In this document: in pieces, positions 1 through 10,882 of the stretch
Numbering within the stretch: the stretch's first letter is position 1
Layout: every line of letters begins with the position of its first letter
NCBI GenBank assembly: GCA_963716855.1
Contig: CAVQUV010000018.1
Span: 1 to 64,000 of the forward strand
DNA length: 64,000 nucleotides
From: JAGVSZ01 sp963716855
GTDB lineage: Bacteria; Pseudomonadota; Gammaproteobacteria; Burkholderiales; SG8-39
Reading direction: 5' to 3'
Position numbers and translations under genes: made by a program
Notes under the pieces: model-generated
Database searches by the model: none
What the model was told of the DNA's origin: nothing
What the model saw: the letters and a program-made list of their open reading frames with translations, nothing else

Positions 1-426
1 AAAGCACCGTTGACAGTCCGCTTTGCGGCACGCGTCCCATCTTCCGGTTGTGGCCGAGACTGTGTAAGAACCATCGAGTCACTATTGATGCAATGCATTT
101 TCGGGCACGTACGTGCCCTATCGCGCGATTTGCATTACTCGAATCACTCGCTATCGAACTTTTCGGGGGTCGTTTTTCTGTTTTTACACAGCCTCGGCCG
201 GAAGCAGACGGGTTGCGAGCGCACGACAGGCCCAGATCTCGCCCGCGCGTTGCGGAAGCGAAGCGTTTAAGGCGCGGGAGTTTCAACGATCTACGAGCAC
301 AGTCGTGACCAACTCAAACTTGACCGGTACCCAAGCTGTGATCGGGATAGACGGATCCCGAGATCGGCAAGCGCAGCAAGTGGCTGACTACAGGGCCGCT
401 TAAGTTCAGCGCCAGCAGAAAAGAAA
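1..426. other. No gene recognised
   Basis: This leading stretch has only short overlapping open frames, none with a recognisable domain or a convincing ribosome binding site. Base composition is somewhat less GC-rich than the genes that follow. It ends at the terminator of the peroxiredoxin gene. A gene lying mostly before the window start cannot be excluded. Confidence 0.5.
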
Positions 427-452
427 AAGGCGTGCCGGTCGTGGCACGCCTT
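427..452 (-). terminator. Rho-independent terminator of the peroxiredoxin gene
   Basis: A perfect 10-bp stem (AAGGCGTGCC / GGCACGCCTT) with a 6-base loop is followed, on the minus strand, by a T-rich run. It lies 17 bases after the peroxiredoxin stop codon, where a terminator for that gene is expected. Confidence 0.85.
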
Positions 453-468
453 GATCGGCGGCCGGCGA

Positions 469-975
469 CTAGAGCTTGCCGAGCACCGCCTCCGCGCTCG
501 ACACCTCGAACTTGCCCGGCGCCTCGATGGCGATGTCCTTCACCACGCCGTCCTGCACGACCATCGCGAAGCGCTGGCAGCGCACGCCCATGCCGCGCGC
601 GGTGAGGTCGAGCTCGAGCCCGAGCTTCTTCGTGTACTCGGCGCTGCCGTCGGCCATCATCCGCACCTTGCTGCCGGCCTTCTGCTCGCGGCCCCAGGCC
701 GCCATCACGAAGCCGTCGTTGACCGCCATGCACCAGATCTCGTCGACGCCTTTCGCCTTGAGCTTCTCGAAGTTGGCGACGTAGCCGGGAACGTGCTTCG
801 CGGAGCAGGTCGGCGTGAACGCGCCGGGCAGGCCGAACACGACGATCTTCTTGCCCTTGACGAGGTCGCCCACGTTGAGCGCCCGCGGGTTCATCGGACA
901 CCCGTTCCCGGGATCGAACTCGGTGCACTCGGTGAGCTGCCCCTCGGGCAGGCGCTCTCCTGGCTTGATCGGCAT
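469..975 (-). CDS. Type II (Prx5-like) peroxiredoxin
   Basis: A 168-residue thiol peroxidase of the AhpC/TSA, Prx5 subfamily. It reduces hydrogen peroxide and alkyl hydroperoxides in the cytoplasm, with glutathione/glutaredoxin or thioredoxin as likely reductant. The peroxidatic cysteine sits in the family motif LPGAFTPTCSAKHVPGY near residue 50. The GMGVRCQRFAMVV stretch near residue 130 is also typical. The chosen ATG follows AAGGAGA at good spacing; the frame is open further upstream but lacks a better start. The gene stands alone, diverges from the GspE-like gene and ends at a strong terminator. An extra cysteine pair in the N-terminal part (around ECTEFDPGNGC) is unusual, and its role is not evident from sequence. 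Confidence 0.93.
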   Translation of the reverse strand: MPIKPGERLPEGQLTECTEFDPGNGCPMNPRALNVGDLVKGKKIVVFGLPGAFTPTCSAKHVPGYVANFEKLKAKGVDEIWCMAVNDGFVMAAWGREQKAGSKVRMMADGSAEYTKKLGLELDLTARGMGVRCQRFAMVVQDGVVKDIAIEAPGKFEVSSAEAVLGKL

Positions 976-1070
976 GGCAGGTCTCCTTGGTTCCGGAAAA
1001 GGGAGTTGGCGAGCATCGCCGAGAACGCCCACAAAGTCAAAAATCGCTCTCAACACGGCTAGGGAAGCCA

Positions 1071-1099
1071 TTGAGACGTAAGGGTTTTGTCGCTATAGT
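1071..1099 (+). promoter_or_regulatory. Sigma-70 promoter for the gspE-like gene
   Basis: TTGAGA at 1071-1076 and TATAGT at 1094-1099 are separated by exactly 17 bases. A transcript starting near 1106 would give a short leader containing the AAGGAG ribosome binding site before the ATG at 1124. Confidence 0.65.
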
Positions 1100-1123
1100 C
1101 GGACCGTCCCGCAAGGAGCTGGA

Positions 1124-2929
1124 ATGGCCGTTGCCGCCGTCGCCACCGAAGAACGCCGCCTGACCGTCGCCGAGGTCATCAACGCCCTCATCGCCGACGG
1201 CATGGTGCCGCGCGAGGAGGCCGAGCGCCTCGTCGCCGACCGGCGCGCGCACCGCGCCGGATCGGTCCACCCGCTCATCGTGGCGGCCGACCAGAAGTGG
1301 CGCTCGGCGGTGGCCCCGCACAAGCCGCTCACGCTCGAGGCGCTCACCGAGTGGTACGCGCCGAAGACCGGGCTCCCGTACTTCCACATCGACCCGCTGA
1401 AGATCAACTTCGCCGGGGTGACCGACCTCATGTCGAGCGCCTACGCCGAGCGCTTCAAGATCCTGCCGGTCGAAGTGCGGGGCAAGGAAGCGGTCATCGC
1501 GACCGCCGAGCCGTTCATCCGCGAGTGGGAGCCGGAGCTGCAGCGCATCCACCGCATCGAGATCAAGCGGGTGTTCGCCAACCCGCTCGACATCCAGCGC
1601 TACATCGTCGAGTTCTACAACCTCGCGAAATCCGTCAAGGGCGCGAAGGGCCTCACCGAAGGGCGCTCCGGGATCTCGAACTTCGAGCAGCTCGTCGAGC
1701 TCGGCAAGTCGAACCGCCAGCTCGACGCGAACGACCAGCACATCGTCAACATCGTCGACTGGCTGTGGCAGTACGCGTTCGACCAGCGCGCGAGCGACAT
1801 CCACATCGAGCCGCGGCGCGAGATCGGGCTCGTGCGCTTTCGGATCGACGGCGTGCTGCACGGCGTGTACCAGCTGCCGGCGCCGGTGATCGCCGCGATG
1901 ACGAGCCGCATCAAGATCCTGGGACGCATGGACGTCGTCGAGAAGCGGCGCCCGCAGGACGGCCGCATCAAGACCCGCACCGCCGACGGCCAGGAGGTCG
2001 AGCTGCGTCTCTCGACGCTGCCGACCGCGTTCGGCGAGAAGCTGGTCATGCGGATCTTCGACCCCGAGGTGCTCGTCAAGGATCTCACCGAGCTCGGCTT
2101 CTCGGACGAGGACAAGGCGCGCTGGAACGAGATGACGGCCAAGCCGCACGGCATCGTGCTCGTGACCGGGCCGACCGGCTCCGGCAAGACCACGACCCTC
2201 TACTCGACGCTCAAGACCCTCGCGACCTCCGAGGTGAACGTCTGCACGATCGAGGACCCGATCGAGATGATCGAGCCGGCGTTCAACCAGATGCAGGTGC
2301 AGTCCGCGATCGACCTCACGTTCGCGGAGGGGGTGCGGGCGCTGATGCGGCAGGATCCGGACATCATCATGGTCGGCGAGATCCGCGATCTCGAGACCGC
2401 CGAGATGGCGATCCAGGCGGCGCTCACCGGGCACCTCGTGCTCTCGACGCTCCACACCAACGACGCCGCGAGCGCCGTCACGCGACTGCTGGACCTCGGG
2501 GTCCCGCCGTACCTCCTCAACGCGACGATCCTCGGCGTGATGGCGCAGCGCCTGGTGCGCACGCTGTGTTCGCACTGCAAGGAAAAGGTGCCCTATGGAG
2601 AGGGGCGGGCGGACGACACCACCTGGGAGGAGCTGGTCACGCCGTGGAAGGCGCGCCGTCCCAACCGGATCTACCGTCCGGTCGGGTGCCTCGAGTGCCG
2701 CATGACCGGATTCCGCGGACGCAGCGGCATCTACGAGGTGATGCTCCTCACGCCCGGCGTGAAACGGCTGATCAACGCCGAGGCCGACATCGGCCGCATC
2801 CGCGAGCAGGGTTACAAGGACGGCATGAAGTCCCTGCGCATCAGCGGCGCGATGAAGGTCGCCGCCGGCGTGACCACTTTCGAGGAGATCCTCAAGGTCG
2901 CGCCGCCGCACCAGAATGAAGGGGCGTGA
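1124..2929 (+). CDS. GspE/PulE/PilB-family secretion or pilus ATPase
   Basis: A 601-residue AAA-type hexameric ATPase of the type II secretion/type IV pilus family, which powers assembly of pilus-like fibres at the inner membrane. Visible parts are an N-terminal GspE_N/MshEN-like region (about 10-140), a Walker A GPTGSGKTTT near 348, the Walker B/Asp-box region (DPDIIMVGEIRDLETAE), a His box (STLHTND) and a C-terminal four-cysteine zinc knuckle (CSHC ... CLEC). The start follows AAGGAG. No other secretion or pilus genes are nearby, so it is an orphan ATPase whose partners are elsewhere. It overlaps the next gene, a c-di-GMP turnover protein, which suggests functional coupling; that is inference. 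Whether it serves a type IV pilus or type II secretion cannot be decided from sequence. Confidence 0.92.
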   Translation: MAVAAVATEERRLTVAEVINALIADGMVPREEAERLVADRRAHRAGSVHPLIVAADQKWRSAVAPHKPLTLEALTEWYAPKTGLPYFHIDPLKINFAGVTDLMSSAYAERFKILPVEVRGKEAVIATAEPFIREWEPELQRIHRIEIKRVFANPLDIQRYIVEFYNLAKSVKGAKGLTEGRSGISNFEQLVELGKSNRQLDANDQHIVNIVDWLWQYAFDQRASDIHIEPRREIGLVRFRIDGVLHGVYQLPAPVIAAMTSRIKILGRMDVVEKRRPQDGRIKTRTADGQEVELRLSTLPTAFGEKLVMRIFDPEVLVKDLTELGFSDEDKARWNEMTAKPHGIVLVTGPTGSGKTTTLYSTLKTLATSEVNVCTIEDPIEMIEPAFNQMQVQSAIDLTFAEGVRALMRQDPDIIMVGEIRDLETAEMAIQAALTGHLVLSTLHTNDAASAVTRLLDLGVPPYLLNATILGVMAQRLVRTLCSHCKEKVPYGEGRADDTTWEELVTPWKARRPNRIYRPVGCLECRMTGFRGRSGIYEVMLLTPGVKRLINAEADIGRIREQGYKDGMKSLRISGAMKVAAGVTTFEEILKVAPPHQNEGA

Positions 2930-5900
2930 TGAAGGGCGCGCTCCGCTACGCCGCGAAGTGCCTTCTCCTCGCCGCAGGCTACTGCGGCGCAGTGAAGGGG
3001 GGACTGGCGTTCGCGGTGGTTCACGACTTCATTTCGCTCATCTGGCCGGCGTCGGGGCTTGCGCTGGTCGCGCTGACGCTGATGGGCCTGCGCTACTTTC
3101 CGGCGCTCGTCGTCGGCGGCATCGCGGCCTACGCGCTGCACGGGCTGGCGCTCCCGACCGCGGCAGCGGTCGCGTCGGGCAACACGCTCGCGGCGCTTGC
3201 GGGCGCATGGCTTCTCGAACGCTCCCGCGACTTTGACCCGTCGCTGGGCCGCGTGCGCGATGTCTTCCGGCTGATCTTTCCGATCGCGCTCGGCACGCCG
3301 GTGATCGCGGCGTGCGTCGGCGCCGCCAGCCTGCTCGCAGCGGGCCTCCTGGACGCGGAGAGCTTCACCCGGGCCGCGATCACCTGGTGGGCGGGCGACG
3401 CGCAGGGCGTGCTGCTGTTCGCGCCGTTCGCTTTTACGTGGCTGCGACACCGCCAGCCCGAAGCGCGCGTCGCCGAGGCGCTTGCCCATGCGGCGCTCAT
3501 CGCGCTCGTCCTGCTCTTCGGCGCGTTCGTGCTCGAAGGTTACCTGGGCGCGGAGAAGACCCAGCTGCTGGCGTCCTTCGCATTGTTCCCGCTCGCGATC
3601 TGGCCGGCGGTGCGATTCCCCATGCGCGAGGTCGCGACCTTCAACCTCGCGCTCGCGGTGCTTTGCCTCGGCGGCGCCTGGCTCGGGATCGGGCCGTTCG
3701 TATCGGAGCGCGACCTCGGCAGCCTGGTCGCGCTGCACGGCCTCCTCGGTGCGGTCGCGCTCACCACGCTGCTGCTCGGAGCGCTGAGCAACGAGCGCCG
3801 CACGGCCACTGCCGGGCTCGCGGAGAGCGAGGCGCGCTTCCGCAGCCTCACCAGCCTCTCGGCCGACTGGTATTGGGAGCAGGACGAGTCGCTGCGCTTC
3901 ACGCTGCTGTCGCCGGGCTTCAGCGCGGTGCACGGCTTCGATGCTTCGGAGTATCTCGGCCGGTGCCGCTGGGAGATCCCGCACGAGGACATCGATACGG
4001 CAGCATGGGCCGAGCATCGGCGTCGCGTCGAGGCGCACGAGCCGTTCCGTGACTTCCTCATCGTGCGGCGCAGCGCCAGATGGCGCGCTCCACTACGGAT
4101 TCACGAGCGGCGAGCCGGTGTTCGACGAGCGGGGCCGCTTCCGCGGCTACCGCGGGGTCGGGCGCGACGTCACCGCGCAAATGGGGGTCGAGAGCCAGCT
4201 GCGCGAGTCGCGCGAGCTGTTTGCGCGCATCTTCGGCGGCAGTCCGATTCCGATGATGTACCGACGGCTGGACGACGGCGTGGTCACGGCGGTGAACGAT
4301 GCGTGGTGCCGCTTCTTCGGCCTCGGCCGGGACGAGGTGGTGGGCCGCCCGGTGCAGGGGCTCTCGTTCAACGTCGACCCCGAGGCGGCCCGGATCGTCC
4401 AGACGCGCGTGAGCGAGTCGGGCCAGATCAGCAACCTCGAGCTGCAGGTACGCGTCCCCAACGGCGCGGTGCGCGACATCCTGTTCTCCGCCCAGGTCGT
4501 CCTCGTCAACGGGCTCGCATCGGTGATCAGCACGAGCGTCGACGTGACCGAGCGCAACCGCGCGGCGGCCGAGCTCGCGGCTTCGCGGGAGCGCTTCGAG
4601 CGCCTGTTCCGCGCGAGCCCCCTGCCGATCGCGATCTCGGGCGTGGACGACGGCGCGGTGCTCGACGTCAACGACGCCTGGACGCGCACATACGGCTACG
4701 CACGCGAGGAGATCCTGGGCCGGAACTTCGTCGCGCTCGGCCTCTGGACCGACCTCGACGCGCGCCGCAGGGTGCGCGACACCCTGCGCGCCGGCGGCGC
4801 GCTGCGCAATTTCGAGTGCCGGTGGCGCAAGAAGTCCGGCGAGGTCGCCGACGTGCTGTTGTCGGCGGAAGTGGTCGAGCTCGGCGGCGAGCGGGTCATG
4901 CTGTCGAACGGGATCGACGTCACCGAGCAAAGGCGCGCCGAGGCCGCGCTGCGCGATACGCAGGCGCGGTTCGCCAAGATCTTCCAGTCGAGCCCGGTCC
5001 CGGTGGTGATCAGCCGCCTCGAGGACGGCCGCTATCTCGAAGTGAACGACGCCTGGCTCGCGTGGTCGGGGCACAGCCGCGCCGCGACGCTCGGCGCCAC
5101 GTCCGTCGACCTCGGCGTGTGGCTCACGGCGGCCGATCGCGCAGGGTTCACGCAGCGGCTGCTTGCCGATTCGGCCGTGCGCAATCTCGAGGCGCGCATG
5201 CGCAAGCGCTCGGGCGAGATCGCCGACGTGCTGCTGTCGGCGGAGCCGCTCGAGCTCAGCGGCGAGCCGTGCATCGTCACCTCCGTCATGGACATCACGG
5301 AGCGCAAGCGCGCCGAGCGGCAGCTGCGGGAGTCCGAGCGGCGCTTCCGCGACTTCGCGGAAGCCGCCGGCGAATACGTCTGGGAGATCGACGTCGACGG
5401 CCGCTTCACCTACGTGTCGCGGCGCGTCGAGCAGGTGACCGGATACTCGCCCGAGGAGCTGCTGGGGCGCTCGCCGCTCGAGTTCATGCCGGCGGGCGAG
5501 GGCGAGCGCGTGCAGGAGGTGTTCGCCGAGGCCGTGCGCGCGCGCGAGAGCTTCCGCAACCTCGAGCACCGCACGATGTCCCGCACCGGCAGCCAGGTGT
5601 GGCAACTGGTGAGCGGCGTGCCGATCTTCGACGCCGCGGGCCGGCCGCTCGGCTATCGCGGCACCGCGCTCGACATCACCGAGCGCAAGCAATCCGAGGC
5701 GCGCATCTCCGAGCTGGCGACGCGCGATCCGCTGACCAATCTGCCGAACCGCCTGCTGCTTTCGGACCGCCTCGCGCGGGGCATCGCGAACGTCCAGCGC
5801 GAGGGCGCATCGCTCGCGGTGATGTTCATCGATCTCGACCACTTCAAGCGCATCAACGACACGCACGGCCACGAGGTGGGCGACGGCCTGCTGCGCGAGG

Positions 5901-7024
5901 TGGCCAAGCGGATCGGCGGCCTGCTGCGGAAGGGCGACACGCTGGCGCGCCTCGGGGGCGACGAGTTCGTGGTGGTGCTCGAGGGCCTCAAGACGGCCGA
6001 GGACGCCGGCCAGGTCGCGCAGAAGGTCATCAATCTCCTGTCGCAGCCGTGCGAGGTGGCCGGGCTCACGCTCAACACCGCCGGGAGCATCGGGATCGCG
6101 GTCTGCCCCACCGACGGCACCGACGCGGCCACCCTGATGCGCCACGCCGACACGGCGATGTACGTGGCGAAGTCGAGCGGCCGCAAGAACTACCAGTTCT
6201 TCTCCGCCGAGATGAACGTCCGCGCGACCGAGCGGCTGCGCCTCGAGGCCGGACTGAAGAGCGCGGTGGAGCAACGCGAGCTGCGGGTGTTCTATCAGCC
6301 GCGCGCCGACATCGAGACCGGGACGCTGACCGGCGCCGAGGCGCTGCTGCGCTGGCAGCATCCGGACCACGGACTGCTCGCGGCCGGCCGGTTCCTGCCG
6401 CTCATCGAGGAGACGGGCCTGATCCACTCGATCGGGGAATGGGTGCTGCAGAGCGCCTGCGAACAGGCGCAGGGCTGGCATGCGCTGAACGGGCCGGCGT
6501 TCGCGGTCTCCGTGAACATCTCGCCGAAGCAGTTCAACCGCGCGCTGCTCGGCCGGGTCCGCGCCGCGCTCGATGCGAGCGGGCTCGAACCGCGGATGCT
6601 CGAGCTCGAGCTGACGGAGGCGGCGCTCGCGCGCAACCCCGACGACGCGCGTGCCGTCCTGTCGGGCCTGCGCGGCCTGGGCGTGCGGGTCGTGGTGGAC
6701 GACTTCGGGACCGGCTACTCGTCCATGAGCCAGTTGCGGCGGTTCGCGATCGACGGGATCAAGATCGACCGCTCGTTCGTGCGCGGGATGCTGGGGAGCC
6801 CCGACGACCGCATCGTCGTGAAGGCGATGATCGACATGGCGCGCAGCCTGCGCATCAACACGATCGCCGAAGGCGTGGAGTCCGACGCCGAGCTCGCGCT
6901 GCTGAAGAACATGGGCTGCGAGGAGTACTCCGGCCACCTGCTCGCCGAGGCGGGATCGTCCGGGGAGTTCGAGCGCCGGTGGCTGCGGACCGAGAACGTG
7001 TTCGCGCTGCGGCCGCGGCGGTAG
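2929..7024 (+). CDS. MASE1-PAS-GGDEF-EAL c-di-GMP signalling protein (frameshifted)
   Basis: A roughly 1365-residue membrane sensor. The N-terminal MASE1 domain has about eight to ten hydrophobic helices (about 1-285). Five PAS domains follow, then a GGDEF diguanylate cyclase (LARLGGDEFVVVLEGL) and an EAL phosphodiesterase (GAEALLRW, DDFGTGYSS, AEGVE). Both catalytic signatures look intact, so it may make or degrade c-di-GMP; the usual C-terminal QGY-type motif is degenerate. The reading frame shifts by one base near 4070-4085, inside the first PAS domain: upstream it reads ...FLIVRRSA and downstream DGALHYGFTSGEP continues in the next frame. This is a single-base indel or sequence error. The ATG overlaps the preceding stop (TGATG), with a GTG three bases earlier as alternative. 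Confidence 0.85.
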
Positions 7025-7054
7025 GGCTCGTCACGGCGCGGTCGGCCGAATGCC

Positions 7055-7123
7055 CGTCACTCCGGCGAAAGCCGGAGTCCAGTCCTAGCGGCCGTACTGG
7101 ATCCCGGCATGCGCCGGGATGAC
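7055..7123. repeat. REP-like double palindrome between convergent genes
   Basis: Two hairpins lie back to back: CTCCGGC-gaaa-GCCGGAG (7060-7077) and ATCCCGGC-atgc-GCCGGGAT (7101-7120). They form the outward-facing pair typical of dispersed palindromic elements with cores like GTCACTCCGGCGAAAGCCGG. Related copies occur at 17223, 44470 and 54296. Its position between two convergent stop codons suggests it also works as a two-way terminator. Confidence 0.7.
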
Positions 7124-7157
7124 CACGCCGCAGCTGCTGCGCCGCTGCTCTGCGCAG

Positions 7158-8333
7158 TCACTTCGAGAGGTAGCGCATCGCGCGCTCCAGGCCCTCGATC
7201 GTGGTCGGGTACATGCGGCCGCCCATGATCTCGCGCAGCACCGCGATCGACTGCCGGTAGGACCAGAGCTGCTCGGGCTCGGGGTTCAGCCACACCGCCT
7301 TCGGGTACACGTCGAGCATCCGGCGCATCCACACCGCGCCGGCCTCCTCGTTGTGGTACTCGATCGAGCCGCCCGGCTGGAGGATCTCGTACGGGCTCAT
7401 GGTCGCGTCGCCCACGAACACGACCTTGTAGTCGTGCCCGTACTTGTGCATCAGGTCGGCCGTGCGCGTGCGCTCGGAGTGCCGGCGGCGGTTGTCCTTC
7501 CACACGAAGTCGTACAGGCAGTTGTGGAAGTAGAAGTACTCGAGGTGCTTGAACTCGGTCTTCGCCGCGCTGAACAGCTCCTCGAGCAGCTTCACGTGGT
7601 CGTCCATCGACCCGCCGATGTCCAGGAAGAGCAGCACCTTGACCGCGTTGTGGCGCTCCGGGCGCATGTGCAGGTCGAGGTAGCCGGCGTTGCGCGCGGT
7701 CTTGTCGATCGTCGTGTCGAGATCCAGCTCCTCGGGCGCGCCGTCGCGCGCGAACTTGCGCAGCCGGCGCAGCGCGACCTTGATGTTGCGCGTGCCGAGC
7801 TCGGTCTCGCCGTCGAGGTTGCGGTACTCGCGCTGGTCCCAGACCTTGACCGCGCTGCGGTTGCGCGACTTATCCTGGCCGATGCGGACGCCCTCGGGGT
7901 TGTAGCCGTACGCGCCGAAGGGCGAAGTGCCCGCCGTGCCGATCCACTTGTTGCCGCCCTGATGGCGGCCTTTCTGCTCCTCGAGCCGCTGCTTGAGCGT
8001 CTCCATGAGCTTTTCCCAGCCGCCGAGCGACTCGATGAGCGCCTTTTCTTCGGGCGTGAGGTTCAGCTCCGCCTGCTTGAGGAGCCACTCGATCGGAATG
8101 TCGGCCTCGGTGCCGAGGAGCGTCTCGACACCCTTGAAGTACTCGGCGAACACGCGGTCGAACTTGTCGAAGTTCGCCTCGTCCTTCACCAGCGCGATGC
8201 GGGAGAAGTAATAGAAGTCGTCGATCGAAGGCCCGATGACCTTCTTCTGCATCCCTTCCATCAAGGTGAGCCACTCCTTGATGGAGACGGGGACCTTGGC
8301 GTGCTTGAGCTTGAGGAAGAAGCCCGTGAGCAT
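7158..8333 (-). CDS. VWA-domain protein (CoxE-like, MoxR partner)
   Basis: A 391-residue soluble protein with a C-terminal von Willebrand factor A domain. The metal site reads LFLDIGGSMDDH, so the first serine of the usual DxSxS motif is glycine; I believe this occurs within this family but cannot verify it here. The N-terminal half is helical and charged (MLTGFFLKLKHAKVPVSIKE). It lies immediately downstream of a MoxR AAA+ ATPase on the same strand, the standard pairing in which the ATPase and VWA protein act together as a chaperone for assembly or metal loading of a client. The client is not evident here. The start gives the conserved MLTGFF N-terminus, although the ribosome binding site is weak. 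Confidence 0.88.
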   Translation of the reverse strand: MLTGFFLKLKHAKVPVSIKEWLTLMEGMQKKVIGPSIDDFYYFSRIALVKDEANFDKFDRVFAEYFKGVETLLGTEADIPIEWLLKQAELNLTPEEKALIESLGGWEKLMETLKQRLEEQKGRHQGGNKWIGTAGTSPFGAYGYNPEGVRIGQDKSRNRSAVKVWDQREYRNLDGETELGTRNIKVALRRLRKFARDGAPEELDLDTTIDKTARNAGYLDLHMRPERHNAVKVLLFLDIGGSMDDHVKLLEELFSAAKTEFKHLEYFYFHNCLYDFVWKDNRRRHSERTRTADLMHKYGHDYKVVFVGDATMSPYEILQPGGSIEYHNEEAGAVWMRRMLDVYPKAVWLNPEPEQLWSYRQSIAVLREIMGGRMYPTTIEGLERAMRYLSK

Positions 8334-8355
8334 AGGAGCCCGTCCCGATTCCGCG

Positions 8356-9198
<843 letters not shown>

Positions 9199-9361
9199 TC
9201 GAGTCCTTTGAGACAGCGGCGATATGAGGAGATGCCTACCCTCACGCTCCCCCAGTCAGCCACCTGACGGTGAACCCGTCAGGCGCTCTTCGAGGTTCCG
9301 GGGCGATTATACCGGCGCGGTCGCGGTCTCCCGGTTGCGGGCGCGGCGCTCACCCCCGAGA

Positions 9362-10086
9362 ATGCGCACGACCATGCGTGTGCTCGCCGCGATCGTCGGC
9401 TGGGGGCTCTGCGCCGCGGCCGCGGCGGGACCGCTGGTCGCGGTCGACGTGGGCCACTACCTCGCCGAGCCCGGCGCCACGAGCGCCCGGGGTCGGCCCG
9501 AGCTCGCGTTCAACCGCGACCTCGCGGTCGAGGTCGCCGGCGCGCTGGAGGCGGCCGGCTTGCGGGCGCGCGTGATCGGCGCGAACGGCGATCTGACGGT
9601 GCTCTCGCGCCGGACCGCCGCGGCCCGCGAAGCGGACCTGTTCGTGTCGATCCACCATGACTCGGTGCAGCCGCACTACCTCGAGGAGTGGGAGCACGAA
9701 GGCAATCGTGCGCCGGTACAGCGACCGTTTCGCCGGGTTCTCCCTCTTCGTCTCGCGCCGCAATCCGGATCTCCCGCTGAGCCTCGCCTGCGCCTCGTCG
9801 ATCGGCGCGCGCCTGCGCGCGGCGGGTTTCGTGCGGTCGCTGTATCACGCGGAGCCCATTCCGGGCGAGTCGAAGCCGTTCGCCGACCGGGAGAACGGCG
9901 TGCACTACTACGATAACCTCGTCGTCCTCCACAGCGCGAGCCAGGCCGGCGGTCCTGCTCGAGGCGGGCGTGATCGTGAACCGGGCCGAAGAGCTCGTCC
10001 TCCGCGAACCCGTCACGCAGCGGCGCATCGCGACGGCCGTGGCCGAAGGCGTGCGCGGCTGCCTCGGTGTCGCGCCGGCACGCTGA
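9362..10086 (+). CDS. N-acetylmuramoyl-L-alanine amidase (frameshifted)
   Basis: An Amidase_3 (AmiC-type) zinc hydrolase that cleaves the stem peptide from N-acetylmuramic acid in the periplasm. The N-terminus has a signal peptide (MRVLAAIVGWGLCAAAAAG). Zinc and catalytic motifs are VAVDVGHYLAEPGA, RPELAFNRDLA and VSIHHDSVQ. The chain then passes through three frames: frame 1 to about 9710, a second frame reading RRYSDRFAGFSLFVSRR to about 9945, and a third reading VLLEAGVIVNRAEELVLRE to the TGA at 10086. All conserved parts are present, so two single-base indels or sequence errors break an otherwise complete gene of about 240 codons. ATG at 9374 is an alternative start. Confidence 0.82.
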
Positions 10087-10193
10087 GGCGTTGCATGCCG
10101 GTCGGTCGGGCGCTTTGACCCTCATCGGGGCCTCGGGTAGAATCGCGCGGCTTTTTGCGGGCTCCGAACACACCCCATCTCAGAGCGACAGGA

Positions 10194-10532
10194 ATGAAAA
10201 CGACACTCGCCGTCACGCTCGTCGCCCTCGCCCTCGCGTTCGCGGGCGCGGCGCAGGCCCAGCAGGCGGCGCCGAAAGGCGACGCGACGCGGGCGCAGGG
10301 AAAGCTCTCCATGTGCAACGGTTGCCACGGCATCCTGGGCTACCGCACTGCCTACCCCGAGGTCTACCACGTGCCCCGAATCGGCGGTCAGAACCCGGGC
10401 TACATCGTCAAAGCGCTCGAAGCCTACAAATCGGGCGAGCGCGATCACCCCAGCATGCGGGGCATCGCCGTGTCGCTCACGCCGCAGGACATGGCGGATC
10501 TCGCCGCGTACTACGGCGCACAGCCGAAGTGA
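10194..10532 (+). CDS. Class I c-type cytochrome (c553/c4-like), first of a pair
   Basis: A 112-residue periplasmic monohaem cytochrome. It has a signal peptide ending AGAAQA and a CNGCH haem-binding motif at about residues 40-44 of the precursor. A likely methionine axial ligand lies in the DHPSMRGIA segment, near residue 90. It is followed eight bases later by a second cytochrome of the same size, and the two look like a co-transcribed electron-transfer pair. The redox partner is not nearby. The start is the ATG behind a short AGGA element. Confidence 0.9.
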   Translation: MKTTLAVTLVALALAFAGAAQAQQAAPKGDATRAQGKLSMCNGCHGILGYRTAYPEVYHVPRIGGQNPGYIVKALEAYKSGERDHPSMRGIAVSLTPQDMADLAAYYGAQPK

Positions 10533-10540
10533 GGCCGGTC

Positions 10541-10882
10541 ATGCACAGGATTCTCGTTGCCCTCGTCGCGGTCGCCTGCGCAGCGCCCGCGTTCGCGCAG
10601 GACGCCGTCAAGAAGGCCAAGGAAGTGTGCGCCGCCTGCCACGGCGAGGACGGGAGCGGCAAGCCGGAGTTTCCCGACTATCCGAAGCTCGCCGGCCAGT
10701 ACGGCGACTACCTGTACCACGCGCTGCGCGGCTACAAGAGCGGTGCGCGCAAGAACGCCATCATGGCGGGCATGGCGCAGCCGCTGACCGACGCGGAGAT
10801 GCGCGCACTGGCGCAATACTACGCCGGCCAGCCGGGCAGCCTGAAGGTCATCCGCACCAGCGCGGTGTTCATCCACGACTAG
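10541..10882 (+). CDS. Class I c-type cytochrome, second of a pair
   Basis: A 113-residue periplasmic monohaem cytochrome with signal peptide (MHRILVALVAVACAAPAFA) and haem motif CAACHGEDGSG. The methionine ligand is probably in the IMAGMAQPLTD segment. It resembles its upstream neighbour in size and layout, consistent with an old tandem duplication. Its stop overlaps the stop of the convergent DUF1841 gene by four bases. Confidence 0.9.
   Translation: MHRILVALVAVACAAPAFAQDAVKKAKEVCAACHGEDGSGKPEFPDYPKLAGQYGDYLYHALRGYKSGARKNAIMAGMAQPLTDAEMRALAQYYAGQPGSLKVIRTSAVFIHD

Noticed and set aside
1037..2911. Long minus-strand frame of 624 codons opposite the gspE-like gene
   Set aside because: It is an Arg/Asp/Leu-rich shadow frame typical of high-GC DNA. 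The plus strand encodes clear ATPase motifs.
4065..4090. Programmed ribosomal frameshift in the c-di-GMP protein
   Set aside because: No slippery heptamer or downstream pseudoknot is visible, and similar single-base breaks occur in many unrelated genes of the window.
10541..10882. Cytochrome pair as subunits of a neighbouring oxidase
   Set aside because: No oxidase or reductase gene adjoins them. The Rieske gene is 4 kb away on the other strand in another operon.
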